Of a stretch of 64,000 bases of DNA, positions 22,390-34,490 are shown one piece after another (positions within the stretch are counted from its first letter, which is position 1; each line of letters begins with the position of its first letter). The notes beneath the pieces were generated by a model that worked only from the letters and a program-made list of their open reading frames with translations, was not told the origin of the DNA and did no database searches. A program made the translations under genes and the position numbers. This DNA comes from Epiperipatus broadwayi (lineage: Eukaryota > Onychophora > Udeonychophora > Euonychophora > Peripatidae): contig JAQFVV010012508.1 of the NCBI GenBank assembly GCA_028023455.1, positions 2,975,877 through 3,039,876 on the forward strand. The letters run 5' to 3'.

Positions 22390-23943
22390 TTAATAGTAGA
22401 ATACTTCACTAAATTTAATCACCATCTCTTTATCCACTCTTGTGCATGTCTTCAGCATAATTTCCATATCTTCCCTACTTTCTGTGCATAAGAAGACATC
22501 ATCCATAAATAAGAGACCCAATAATGTATACACTCTCTTGCCACCTATGAATGGTATCTCTACCCATCTTCCTAATCTTTCTATTGCTCTCTACATTTTT
22601 AACAAATGCAACAAAAACAAAATAGGTAACATATGACATTCTTGCATTAGTCCTATCCCATTTTTAACTTTAACTGATTCTATATTTTCTAATTACATAT
22701 AGTAATTATTTTCATACAATCTCTTAATAAGATCTACTAAAGCTTCATCCATTTCCAAATTTATTAAACTTACTCATGACCTATTTCTATTGTTCTATCA
22801 TATGTCTTCTCTATATCTATAAAAACTATATATACTGTCAACCTGTACTTCTACTCATATCTATGAGTTGTATAACTACAATTAACCATCCCATATATAC
22901 CTATGTGATTAAAAACCTCTTTGCATTTCTACCACTATATTATTTTTTTCCATCTACTTTTCGACCCTTCCAGCCACCATATATGAAAAAAACTTTATAT
23001 AACACATGTTATTATTATCGGTCTATAATTGTTTAATTTTCTAAGATCCTTGTCCTTTTTTCTAAATAGTAGCCTTACTCTTGTATTATTCCAACTATCT
23101 GTAAATTTTCTCTTCTGTGTTATCATATTAAAACATGATAATAGACTTAATTTTGCACTATTTCCTAAATTCATTACTATCTCTGCTGCCCATCCATCTA
23201 AACCTCTTACCTTTCCATTGTTCAATTTCTTCCCTGCCTCATTCAATTCATTTTCTGTGAACCTAATATTTCCATCACTATATAACACAGGTATATAATA
23301 AGCCTGTGTGTTTCAGATATATGCTTTTATATTTGTTATCACTCTGTCCTTTAGATCTAACATTTTTTTCTATATCCATTATTCTTTTCTAGAACTATGC
23401 TTCATTCTGTCATCATCTAGCAATACTATTTCTCTCTCCACTACATTATTTTTTAAATATATTTCCAAATTTTTTTATTCCCATCTCTTCCACTTTCCTT
23501 AATATCCTCCAACAATTTACTATTTAATTTCATTCTCTATAATTATCTATTTTAGCCAATTTTTTTTAAAAATACTTTTCCCATTTAACATTAACATCTT
23601 TTTCATTTTCTTTGTTCTTAATAGCACACTTATATTCTCCACTTGCTTTTTACTCTCTTTTATACTTTTACTAACTCTCACTTTTCTATTACTTTTATTT
23701 TTCTGAATATTATCACCTAAAATCCTATTTGCCACTTTTTCTACTTCTCCACACCATTCCTTATATTCATCCCCAACCAACTCATCCATTATTTTTTCAA
23801 CTTTTATTTTATATTCTTCTAACATATTCTTATCATTCATTCTTCATCCACATCTATACTATCCTTTCTATTTTTATTACTATTTTCCATCACATTACTA
23901 ACCATTTTTATTATAAAGAAACTATGATCCCTATTACATACAC
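22390..23943 (-). pseudogene. Esterase-LINE: RT N-terminal part, minus strand
   Basis: Minus-strand frames give ILGDNIQKNKSNRKVRVSKS (23.7 kb). Further on come NGKVRGLDGWAAEIVMNLGN (finger/palm entry), NNTRVRLLFRKKDKDLRKLN and NYRPIIIT, typical RT motifs. The last is the NYRPI motif found in most non-LTR RTs. It runs parallel to 44.39-42.96 kb of the larger copy. The upstream end stops where a family A element begins (23945). Confidence 0.75.
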
Positions 23944-23944
23944 A

Positions 23945-24500
23945 AAGTCTTCATACAGTAGTGCCATCCAGTGAAAGCATTAGTAATCAATAGATGCAAG
24001 AAGGTTTGTGCATAAACACCTATCTAGTGCTTACTTATCTAATATCCCCAGATTAGTTTCTAGCTTGTGTCTTTCATCAGTGATTAGCCTTGGATCTGAG
24101 AGCACTGCACCTGAATCTTAGGATCTAATGTAACCTCCAGCAAGTATAGTTTACCTATTTAGTTAATTATAAAGCTATGAGTCCAAGATGAAAACATAAT
24201 CAGGTTTTCAAGCCAAGCTAATTATTTGTATAGTCATGCAGATTTGACTCCAGTTCAGCATTTATATATTTTGGTGTCTTTGGTTCTTTAACAATCACAG
24301 TCACTATCACTCTATTGGCAGGATTGGTATAAAACCACTAAAACATCACATGACTACCATTTCTTATGCTTACACAAGCTGTTAAAACAGTGGAAAAATC
24401 TCTATACAGAAGAATAGGCACTAGATAAGGATTTTATGCACAAACCTTCTAGCATCCATTGATTATTATCACTTGTACTGGCTGACACTACTGAATGTGA
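23945..24500. mobile_element. Family A copies A4 and A5
   Basis: The left arm and core (23945-24150, CTTCATACAGTAGTGCCATC) and a second, reverse half (24340-24500, with CACTAGATAAGGATTTTATG) are separated by ~190 bp. The flank CATCACATGACTACCATTTC is as in A2. These may be one disrupted element or two partial ones. Confidence 0.65.
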
Positions 24501-24504
24501 TTTT

Positions 24505-24915
24505 ACTAACAAAATTTGCAATATTACGAAATAAAGATTTAAAAACTATATCATCCATTAATTCATACATATATTTTGCATCCTTTTCCATTATTGTAAT
24601 TTTTTCTCTATTCATCTATCTTAAGGGCTTTCATGAAATGTTTAAGAAAATCTTAGTCGTACCTGAATTACTAACGAATTAATGTGTAAAAAATTTTTCT
24701 TTGGTAGAAATTTTTTATTTTTTTGATTCTCAAGCTACTTAATGCCATGTTTTTAATGATAAAAGTATTCAAGAACCTTTAGATCAATTGGTTTAGGGTT
24801 CAGTTCATTGGGCATCCATTTATTTACCCTGTTGTATATTTGAACAAGATATTAGTCATTTAAAGTTTGCAAATTCTAAGAGTTGAAATACAGGCATTCT
24901 TATACCTGGAACTTA
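24505..24915. other. No gene seen
   Basis: A 69-codon ORF begins in the family A arm and runs on as hydrophobic, AT-rich sequence. It is not a credible gene. Confidence 0.5.
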
Positions 24916-24919
24916 ATTG

Positions 24920-25455
24920 TAAGTATAGTGGATTTGAACTCAGACTTTCAAGCAACCTTCAAGTATCCACATTATCTCATACTACTGATATAAATGACCA
25001 CACTAAAACAGCACTCATCAGTTGGTCCAGATTATCATGTCCCCCACACATATATGTAACCAGTGCACAGTTTATATTAAGATAGCAAATCTTTATACTT
25101 TAATGGATAGGCTTCAATCTACTTCAACCTCTAACTCTTCAGCCATCCAAACCATTGAAAATATGATGATAGAATGGAGTAGATTGAAGCCTGTCCATTA
25201 AAGTATAAAGATTTGCTATTTTAATATAAACTGTGCACTGATTATAGATATGTGTGGAAGATGATAATCTGGACCAACTGATGAATGCTGGTTCAGCACA
25301 AAATAGGTATATTGGTGATTTTTTTATATGTGTGTGGTCATTTGTATCAGTAGCATGAGATAGTGTGGATACTTGAAGGTTGCTTGATAGTCTGAGTTCA
25401 AATCCCCTATACTTATAATTAAGTTCCAGGTATAAGAATGTCTGTATTTCAAATC
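24920..25455. repeat. Family B head-to-head pair, copy B6
   Basis: A minus-strand half (24925-25150) and plus-strand half (25155-25450) form a large palindrome. The plus-half hammerhead core is damaged (GAAA changed to AAAA at about 25291). The minus half lacks sequence beyond stem II. Both B-box-like ends are kept (GAGTTCAAATCCCCTATA at 25397). Confidence 0.75.
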
Positions 25456-25499
25456 TTACACATTAAGCCTGCATTTGACCCATCCCTTTTCTATTTATT

Positions 25500-25870
25500 T
25501 AAATTAATACTGTCCTATACATGAGGGGTCAGAGTGACTTGAGGTCAACATGGGCATAACAACAATATTGGCATCAGCATGGGATTTGAGCATTCTATCA
25601 TCAGATTTTCAATGGTATGGATGGCTGAAGATTTGGAGATTGGAATAGATTGAAGCATGTCCATTAAGTATAAAGATTGCTTTCTTAATATACACTGAAC
25701 ACTGATTATATATATGTGTGGGAGATGACAATATGGTCCAACTGATGAGTGCTGGTTCAGCATGAAATATGTATATTGGTGATTATTTATCTTTTTTACA
25801 TGTGTGTGGTCATTTGTATCAGTAGTATGAGATAGGGTGGGTATTTGAAGGTTGTTTGAAAGTCTTAGAT
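25500..25870 (+). repeat. Family B copy B7
   Basis: This is a nearly complete plus-strand copy from GGGGTCAGAGTGACTTGAGG to TTGAAAGTCTTAGA. The usual GTTCAAATCC end is missing and unrelated sequence follows. Confidence 0.75.
25737..25780 (+). ncRNA. Hammerhead ribozyme core in family B copy B7
   Basis: TCCAA, CTGATGA (25742-25748), stem II GTGCT/AGCAT with a G-U pair, GAAA (25764-25767), ATATGTATA and TTGGT. Stem III is a 3-bp AUA/UAU. Stem I has four pairs because the outer A is U here. All core bases are intact. Confidence 0.65.
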
Positions 25871-26202
25871 TTTATGTATGTAAATTGAAAATTTATAAGC
25901 TTTGTTCCAATGACAGAGTTAGCTATATCTATCTTGATGCCATCTTGAAATTTCTGACCAAAATGAATGATACCTCTATGAATTTCTATATTATCAATAC
26001 CTGGTCTAAGATAACAATCTTTTCTTTTTGTGTATTTCGAGAGGTGTATACGAGTACCAAACTCTTTATATAGTAGTGCATATGGTGATCATGTGATGTT
26101 TTGATCGAAGGTATATGGTTAGATTATTAAAATATTATTATTGAAAAATGATTTAATTTTATACCCAATTAACTTTCCATACAGTATTAATTAATTAACA
26201 GT

Positions 26203-26860
26203 ATTATAAATGTTATATATAGAGCTCACAAATAAGCTCTTAACAAACTTTGAAGAATAGCCCCAACCCCAGACTGTTTTCTGCTACTGGCTTCCTCCGT
26301 GAGGTGGAAGGATATTCAAGCAGTAGATTAAAAATACCAGGACAAGCCCAGGACTTTATCTCATGGATAACTATTAAGTAGAAAATCTGAAATGTTGATC
26401 CAGCTATATAACTTAAATAGCCATATAATACAAGCTTGTTAAATTAGATCATGTGACATATGACTTGATTTCTTTGTAGTTTTATTTTTTGCTATTAAGG
26501 CTTTGGCAATTTTATATTGCTAAAGTTATTAATATATGGTGTATATGAACTTGGTTCAGTCCTATATGACTATTTAAGTTAGATAGCTGGATTGGAAGAT
26601 GTGTGAATGTCTGAAAATTTTAGATTTTCTACTTAATAGTTATCCATTAGATAAAGTGCTGAGCTTGTCCTAGTATTTTTAATCTAATGCTTGAATATCC
26701 TAGCACCTCACTGAGAAAGCCAATAGCAGAAACCATTCTGGGGTTGGGGATATTCTGCAAAGCTTGTTAAGAGCTTATTTGTGAACTCCATATATAACAT
26801 TTGTAATACAAGCTTGTTAAATTAGGTCATGTGATATATGACTTGATTTTTTTGTAGTTG
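26203..26860. mobile_element. Family E long foldback element
   Basis: The left arm (26203-26400) and right arm (26612-26808) are inverted copies. They start ATTATAAATGTTATATATAG and contain CCCCAACCCCAGACTGTTTT and GATTTTCTACTTAATAGTTA in complement. A ~55-bp phrase AATACAAGCTTGTTAAATTA occurs twice in direct orientation (26427 and 26804), once in the centre and once just outside the right arm. No ORF is present. Just upstream, 26040-26110 looks like a family A end. Confidence 0.75.
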
Positions 26861-26869
26861 TAATTAACA

Positions 26870-27535
<666 letters not shown>

Positions 27536-27654
27536 ATCATAACTACATTTTTGTCATAAATTTAACATAATTCTATATTCATTCTCTGTTATATAATGTA
27601 AAAGTTAGGAAACAAGGTATCAAATATCATAGATAATCATCATCATTGTATACT

Positions 27655-27885
27655 ATTATTGATCTACTGCAGAATGAAAGTCTCCCCAAGTTCAATCCCA
27701 TCTTCTATAATCTCTAGCCTCTCTTATTCACATCACCCAAACACCCTATTTTATCAATTCATCTCACATGTGGTCTCTTTCTAGGTCTTTTGCAATCTCT
27801 TGGAATCCAGTTTAAAATTTCAATTGTCCATCTATTATCATCTCTTCTAGCAATATGTCCATCCCAATTCCACTTTAATCTCAAA
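27655..27885 (-). repeat. LINE family 2 3' fragment
   Basis: It carries antisense LINE-tail phrases CAAGTTCAATCCCATCTTCT, CATGTGGTCTCTTTCTAGG and AGCAATATGTCCATCCCAAT. It is 5' truncated and has no intact frame. Confidence 0.7.
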
Positions 27886-27889
27886 TCAA

Positions 27890-28715
27890 TCAATCATTGA
27901 TAATACTAAATGAAAAGTAAATTAATCACTATTTCACTTACAAATATCTTATTTAACCTTTTTTTTTTTTTAAAGAAGTATATTTTTAATGCAAGAAAAT
28001 AATTTTGATCTACTATAGAATCAAATGTATTTCATGGATCATAGAAATTACATCTAAGAAAGAGTTGTTAACTGATTTGTGTGGAGTATAACTTTATAAG
28101 ATGTAGACATATGGGATCTTAGGAAAAGTGGTAGTGGAAGTCATGTTATTTTTTTAGAAAAATAAAGAAGATACATGGGATTGTTACACCAGAAAAGTAG
28201 AAGTATTGAAAGACTAAGTAAAAAAAAACATTACTTTTGAGGATATTATGAAGAAAATAATGAAATAGATTGAGGATATTTTTAAAAGCAGAGAAATTAT
28301 GAAAGAGATGTTAAGAAGAATATAGAAAATAAAAGAAAAAAGTTTATCACTTTAAAGAGAACTATAACTGCAGGCATCTGACTTATGGCATATAATGAAT
28401 TGTTTTATATAAACACTTCCAAATTTATAAAATTTCTGAGTAACTATATTTTTAGCACTAATAATGAATTCAATTAATTAATTAAATTTTAATAATTAAT
28501 TTAATTAATAAGTATTTTAAGGAATGCATATCATCACCATAACAACAAAAGACCCATCAATAAATGTTATTAGGTATTGATTTTTGAATTAATTTATGAA
28601 CATAACTTTTTTATTTTATTATTTGTAGATTTTGTATCAAAAAAATGTTGATTATTATTTGGTTAATAGTTTTAGTATAAACAAAAATTGATTATAAATT
28701 TAGCAACAATGAATG
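27890..28715. other. No gene seen
   Basis: AT-rich DNA with short ATTAATT tracts (28465-28515). No coding sequence was recognised. Confidence 0.5.
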
Positions 28716-28726
28716 TTATCATCAAC

Positions 28727-29480
28727 ATCATCATTTTCAATCATTATCGATCTACTGCAAGAAGAAAGTCTCTCCAAGTTCAATCCATTTTCTCTGATCT
28801 CCAGCCTCTGTTCTCCTCATCACTCCAGCACTTCCTTATTTTAGTAATCCATCTCACATATGGTCTCTTTCTAGGTATTTTTACAATTTATTGGAATCCA
28901 ATTTAAGATTTCAATTGTGCATCTATTATTTTCAGCACTTTCTTATTTTAGTAATCCATCTCACATATGGTCTCTTTCTAGGTCTTTTACAATTTCTTGG
29001 AATCCAATTTAAGATTTCAATTGTGCATCTATTATTTTCAGCACTTTCTTATTTTAGTAATCCATCTCACATATGGTCTCTTTCTAGGTCTTTTACAATT
29101 TCTTGGATCCAATTTAGGATTTCAATTGTGCATCTATTATTTTCAGCACTTTCTTATTTTAGTAATCCATCTCACATATGGTCTCTTTCTAGGTCTTTTA
29201 CAATTTCTTGAAATCCAATTTAAGATTTCAATTGTTCATCTATTATTATCAGCCCAACTCTACTTTTGTTTCTTAATTTTTTTAATAGTAAGACATATTT
29301 GTTCTCTCAACCATATGTTTCATTTTCAATGTCTTCTTGTTAACCCAACATAATCTCTCCATACTTTGTTGAGGGGTCTGAAGTTTCTTTATTGCTCTTC
29401 TGTTATGTGTCCAAGTCTCAGATCCATGACATAATATACTTATAAAACATAAAATGAAGGTCATAGAACAAATTAAATAG
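28727..29480 (-). pseudogene. LINE family 2 fragment with internal tandem amplification
   Basis: The minus strand encodes the RT C-terminus CHGSETWTHNRRAIKKLQ (about 29440-29380). The next ~106-bp segment, with CATCTCACATATGGTCTCTT, is repeated in tandem more than three times (about 28830-29235). The tail includes (ATC)n at 28718-28735. ORFs on the plus strand through the array only mirror the repeat. Confidence 0.75.
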
Positions 29481-29754
29481 CAATTTATATTAGCTACTAA
29501 CATTAATACACTGGATTTAGAACTAGGAATTAAAATCAGTTCTATCAGTTATCAAAAACTAAAATACTTTTATATAATTAAAATAAGAAATAAGTAAATT
29601 ATAATATTCTATACTATCATCTCCTAAATAAATAATAAGGAATAAATATACTGGATGATAAAAAATATTGAATCAATACAGTTAAGAATATTATTTTAAA
29701 TATCATTTTTTGAGAGGTATTATTCTCCCCTCTTCTTCAGAAATTGCTGGCCTG

Positions 29755-29862
29755 ACCAGTGACAATACTACATGGAGTTTGAACCTGGACTCTTAGATTC
29801 TTGAGTATTGAATTTTAAGATAATGCTTTAACAAAGTGAGCCATTCTGCCATTCAATACACA
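29755..29862 (-). repeat. tRNA-derived SINE, degenerate
   Basis: The minus strand reads GGCAGAATGGCTCACTTTG (A-box region), then TTAAAGCATTATCTTAAAAT, then GTCCAGGTTCAAACTCCATG with a clear B box (GGTTCAAACTCC). The spacing is tRNA-like. No intact tRNA fold is left. Confidence 0.6.
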
Positions 29863-29869
29863 TAATAAA

Positions 29870-30600
29870 TGATGGAAATAGTCCAATATAAAAATACAAT
29901 ACAAAACATAAGAATTATTAAAGTTTTGTCTCTATATTTTTTCTTGTTTAAATACAGTTCTGTGAAGTTCAAGTTTATATATATTGATTTGGTACTTTCA
30001 TAAATCAAAAATTAATTCAATAATTACTTATTAAAGTTTTATCTCTATATTGTTCCTTATTTAAATGCAGTTATTTTTATTAAGTCCAGTTTGTATTTCA
30101 AGCTTTGTTTATATATTTTTATATATTTATTATATTTTTTGGAATATTGATTCTATAACCAGAAATTATTGAAAATTATAAATAATCATCACAGATGTTG
30201 AAGGTTTTTATATTTTTGTGCATCATTTCTATCTTTATTGATTAATGGAAGTTGCCTTGACAACAGACTGAGATTGTTGATTGTTAATGATATTGGTGCT
30301 GTTTCAATGTTGTCTGCTTTCAAAATATTACATATATTTTTATAATTGTCATTGAATGAACATTAAATGGAACAAATCACACTGACTGTAATATTATTAT
30401 TAATTTTGTTTTGGTCGTATTGCCCAAATAAGTTAACTTTCTTCTATGTATCAATTGATAAAGCATATGATGAAACTCGTTGAATAATCGCATTCACTTT
30501 ATAATTTCAAAATTGCCAAAGCTCTCAACACACATTTATTATTGCAATTGGAAAAATAATTCAATCTTTTTTTAATCACAGATGGTTCTCTATGCATTCT
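29870..30600. other. No gene; short dispersed repeats
   Basis: A phrase ATTGTTGATTGTTAATGATA (30273) also occurs near 7063. The GCCTTGACAACAGACT core (30252) matches the 16.1 kb duplication in inverted orientation. Nothing codes. Confidence 0.5.
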
Positions 30601-30619
30601 TTAACTTAAATAAAAATAT

Positions 30620-31215
30620 ATTTATTATTTGAGAGATGTGTGTTGAGAGTAACAAGAAGAGTTTGAAAACAAAATCATGGGGAAGAGAACAAACTAGTGT
30701 TACTGACATCGTTGAAAGAATTAAGAGACTGAAGTGGAATTGGGTTCAACATATGGCTAGAAGAGATGATAATAGATGAACAATTAAAATCTTATATTGG
30801 ATTCCAAGAGATTGTAAAAGACCTAGAAAGAGAACATGTGAGATAGATGGATGAAATAAGAAAGGGTACTGGCTTGAAGTAGAGAAGAGAGGCTAGGAGT
30901 GGCAAGAAGAGGTCAAAAATGAAATTTATGGGTAAGAGAACAAACTGGTGTTACTGACATCATTTAAAGAATTAAGAGACTGAAATGGAAATGGGTTGGA
31001 CATATGGCTAAAAGAGATGATAGTAGATAAACAGTTAAAATCTTATATCGGATTCCAAGATATTGGAAAAGAGCTAGAAAGAGACCACATGTGAGATGGA
31101 TGGATGAAATAAGAAAGTATGCTGGTGTGAAGTGGAGAAGAGAGGCTAAATATTGGAGTAGAATGAACTTGGTGAGATCTTCATCCTGCAGTGAATTGAT
31201 AATGGTTGAAAATGA
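30620..31215 (+). pseudogene. LINE family 2 C-terminus and 3' end, with partial duplication
   Basis: Plus-strand frames give GHMA-like YGWxKRD, then DPERKRPxVRWMDEIRK-type text (near 30830 and 31100), with WRREA and an ATG-rich tail at 31200-31225. The ~260-bp segment from GAAGAGAACAAACTGGTGTT to GGATGAAATAAGAAAG occurs twice (30670-30870 and 30930-31120). Stops are frequent. Confidence 0.7.
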
Positions 31216-31469
31216 TAATGATGATATCTATTATTTATCAGGTAAATGTCACTAGTGGCTAACCACCTCATTTAATCATTCAATGTTGGTCAGTAAACAG
31301 ATATTTTACTATTCTTAACTAGATAGTAAAATGAGAACAGTAAACCACCAAATCTCATCAATAACAGCTGGTATCCTTCATTGTAATAATATGGGGGGGG
31401 GGGGTAATCAGAAAAGTTTTGGTCATGAAATGAGAATTTAACAGCTGTTTGAGGAGTAAGATTTTTTTA

Positions 31470-31865
31470 TCTTCAATGTATATATTATAAGGGACTTGAA
31501 CTCAGACATTCAAACTCCCACAGCTATCCATTCCATCTTATACAACTGATACATATGACCACATATATGTGAAAAAAATAAATGATCTCCAATGAACATA
31601 TTTTATACTGAACCAGAAATCATCAGTTGGTTCAGTATAATTACTGTTCAGTTTATATTAAGATGACAAATATTCAAACTCTAATGGACAAGCTTCAATC
31701 TTCTCCACCCTCCAATTCTTCAGCCATCCATATCATTGAAAATCCGAGATGAAATTATCTTTTTCACATGTATGTGGTCATGTATAATAATTGTATAAGA
31801 TGGATTGAATAGCCGTGAGGAATTTGAAGGCTGAGTTCAAGTCCCTTATAATTATATTCAATCTA
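31470..31865. repeat. Family B palindromic copy B8
   Basis: Minus-strand and plus-strand family B termini face each other. The hammerhead region in the minus half (near 31590-31635) keeps CTGATGA, but stem II and GAAA have decayed. The TTGAACTCAGACATTCAAAC / GCTGAGTTCAAGTCCC ends mark its limits. Confidence 0.7.
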
Positions 31866-31869
31866 GTAC

Positions 31870-32310
31870 AGTCAATATAATATATATTTAAATACTCAAT
31901 GTATATATATATAAAGTAATAAAATCATAAGTTAAAGTATTGAAGGAAAATTTACATGTTTTCTATTAGTTCTTTTACTTTAAAAAAAGGTTTAAAAACA
32001 AACAGAAAACTTTCCTTAAATAATGACTTTGTTATTCTGAACATTTGCAGTGCCACTATTTGTAAGATACACTTAATAAAATAAGTGTTTAAAAATAACT
32101 AAGTGAAAGAAACCCCAAGTGAGTTACTTTCTTACTTAACATCCATACAGAAATCAATAAAATTCTTGCTGTAAAAATTATAACCAAGATGCAAAATAAA
32201 TTGTTTTAGAACATATAGAAATAAATGGAGCTTAATAAACATATGCCAACATTTTACAAAACAATCCGAATTTCATCATCAGTTGAATGATTTTTTCTTT
32301 AAAAGAGTTT
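31870..32310. other. No gene seen
   Basis: AT-rich DNA ahead of the tandem triplicate. No repeat family or ORF was recognised. Confidence 0.5.
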
Positions 32311-32313
32311 AAT

Positions 32314-32673
32314 AAGATTCTTGTTCTCGATCTTTATGTAGTCTTTGAATTTATTATTCAGTTGCTTTATATATAATATTAGTTAGTTACGCAGGAGTCA
32401 TGTGACATTTGATTGTGCAAGTGCCTTAAACATAAGATTCTTGTTCTTGATCTGTATGTAGTCTTTGAATTTATTATTCAGTTGCTTTATATATAATATT
32501 AGTTAGTTACGCAGGAGGTCATGTGACATTTGATTGTGCAAGTGCCTTAAACATAAGATTTTTGTTCTTGATCTGTATGTAGTCTTTGAATTTATTATTC
32601 AGTTGCTTTATATATAATATTAGTTAGTTACGCAGGAGGTCATGTGACATTTGATTGTGCAAGTGCCTTAAAA
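32314..32673. repeat. Tandem triplicate, 120-121-bp unit
   Basis: Three nearly identical units start AAGATTCTTGTTCTCGATCT (32314), then again at 32434 and 32555. They differ by only a few bases and one inserted G. Each contains GTTAGTTACGCAGGAG and ATGTGACATTTGATTGTGCA. No ORF runs through, and no copy was noticed elsewhere in the window. Confidence 0.9.
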
Positions 32674-32679
32674 CAGATG

Positions 32680-33290
32680 TCAAATGATGATTACGTTGGA
32701 GAAAAAATAAACGTTTTTTTGATCAAATTTTTTAATATTGTCAGTTATCTTTTATTATTATTATTTCTCATATATTTGATTCACGTCCAGAAAAGATATG
32801 TATGCAAATTATTAACTTAACTCTAAAAGCAAACTAATGTGAATATTCGTGAAAACACTATGCAAACTTAGAATTACTAAGTGTTTATCTTTCAAAGTCT
32901 GCCAAACTTTCTTTTATTTTCTTTTAAAGTTATTAATTTCTGAAAATAGAGGGTAAACAGTAATGGAAGGTTTTGCTGATTACTTCTGAAAATATGTGTA
33001 AATTTGTTAAATTTAATTGAATCTTATTATCTTTATGATTAGAAACTTGAGCGATATTTACTTTACAATGTGACGTTGCTTGAAGAGTTAAATAAATTCT
33101 TTGCAAATTTTGATCGTATTTTTAAAATTAAATCGTTTAAAAATAAAATTCTGTATATTACAAAAAAAATATTATGCAAGATAAATAATAGTTTCATAAT
33201 TTTATATTATTTATATTAAAGAAAATTTAGAAAATAATATAAAATAGTGCTTGGATAAATAATTGATGTTGTAAGTCGCGCTTTTATACC
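32680..33290. other. No gene seen
   Basis: AT-rich sequence without repeats or coding pattern. Confidence 0.5.
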
Positions 33291-33298
33291 ACGACTTT

Positions 33299-33418
33299 TT
33301 TTTTTATATATGCCATAGCATCGGCCGAAACGCGAACCCACAACTATCTGCAACCAACTACTTGCTTGCAATGTGGTTGCGATTACCTCTCGGCTAATAA
33401 CGCTTGACACGACTTTAG
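33299..33418 (-). repeat. tRNA-derived SINE with target duplication
   Basis: The minus strand starts GTCAAGCGTTATTAGCCGAG (A box TTAGCCGAGAGGT) and carries TTGTGGGTTCGCGTTTCGGC (B box). It ends in an A-rich tail (poly-T at 33297-33305 on plus). The 8-bp ACGACTTT flanks it at 33291-33298 and 33419-33426. It is the same SINE family as 45097-45200. Confidence 0.8.
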
Positions 33419-33730
33419 CTGCTTTTGAGCCATGTTGTATTACTAAATTAAATCATAGAGATCCAAGGATTACATTGTTTTCTAATTAACCTATTGCAAT
33501 AATAATAACAATTTTGTTTTTAATTGTAATTATTTTAAGAATCTCTCACATATACAAAATGACCACACACTTATGTATATGTAATACTCGCTAATCAAAC
33601 TAACAAGAAAGACATTGACTTCTAACTTGACACTAAAATATAACACATTTATGTATATATGTCCTGTGTTTGATTTCTTTGACCTTTGAAAAAGCTTCCA
33701 ATTGTGGTCTAAAATACATATAATAATAAT

Positions 33731-34276
33731 AATTTTTATTAGTTATTCGTTAGATTAGAGATTATCCACTTAATGAATAATATATAGGGTATATGAGCAC
33801 AGACTTTCACACGACCCACTATTCTCCACACTATCTCATAACACTGATACACTTGAACACATATATGTTGAAAAGATAAATAATCACCAATAAACGTATT
33901 TCATGCTAAACCAGCAATCATCAGTTGGTCCAGATTACCATCTCTACACATATATGTCATAAGTGCTCAAATATATATTAAGATAGCCGATCCTCACACT
34001 TTAATGGACAGGCTTCAATCTACTCCACACTCCAACTGTTCAACCGTCCATTCAATTGAAAATCTGATGATGGAATGCTCAAAGGCCACCCTAAGGCCGA
34101 GATTCTTGTCACACCCACTCTCATACAAAGGTAGGGGTTAATTTTTCCCACAAGATATTAAAGCAGATAGAAACGAGTCCCTACTTTGCATGAGAGCAGT
34201 GTAGTGAAAATGACACTACATAAATACTACTCATTGTATGGTTAATCTCTAATCTAAAGAATGACTAATAAAAATT
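33731..34276. mobile_element. Family H element with 38-bp TIRs, enclosing a family B copy
   Basis: The left end (33731-33768) and the complement of the right end (34239-34276) both read AATTTTTATTAGT.ATTC followed by TTAGATTAGAGATTA. Inside is a minus-strand family B copy with hammerhead (33780-34130), then a segment (34135-34235) that recurs inverted at 54570-54660. The HHR repeat is therefore captured in, or inserted into, a TIR element. Confidence 0.7.
33886..33929 (-). ncRNA. Hammerhead ribozyme core in family B copy B9
   Basis: The minus strand shows ACCAA, CTGATGA, stem II TGCT/AGCA, GAAA, a weak stem III, A at the cleavage site and TTGGT. The core-proximal stem II pair is U/U, as in copy B5. 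A damaged plus-strand partner lies at 34416-34456 (CCAA..TTGG with C at the cleavage site). Confidence 0.6.
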
Positions 34277-34359
34277 ATTAATATACTTCCAACAAGTGGC
34301 TTGTGTCAAAGTTATGAAGGCAATAAATTTGGCACTTGTTAATTAAACTCTAGTAATTT

Positions 34360-34490
34360 GGCTATCTATATATACTGAGCAATAATAAAAATATGTATAA
34401 GAGATTGTAGTTTGGCCAACTGATGAGTGCTGGTCCAGCATGAAAGGTGCATCTTGGAAATCATACATCTTTTTCACATGTCTTTGGTAT
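34360..34490 (+). repeat. Family B fragment around hammerhead
   Basis: A short plus-strand piece covers the pre-ribozyme region, CTGATGAGTGCTGGTCCAGC, GAAA and the CATCTTTTTCACATGT segment. The ends are missing. Confidence 0.65.

Noticed and set aside
21235-23943. Twin-priming 5' inversion of one LINE
   Set aside because: The inverted 5' part lies downstream of the 3' end, not upstream as twin priming requires.
28688-29353. Overlapping plus-strand ORFs with repeated HLTYGLFLGLLQF
   Set aside because: The repetition is the 106-bp tandem array of a minus-strand LINE fragment.
32314-32673. CRISPR-like or functional satellite array
   Set aside because: Three adjacent 120-bp units without repeat/spacer pattern; the genome is eukaryotic.
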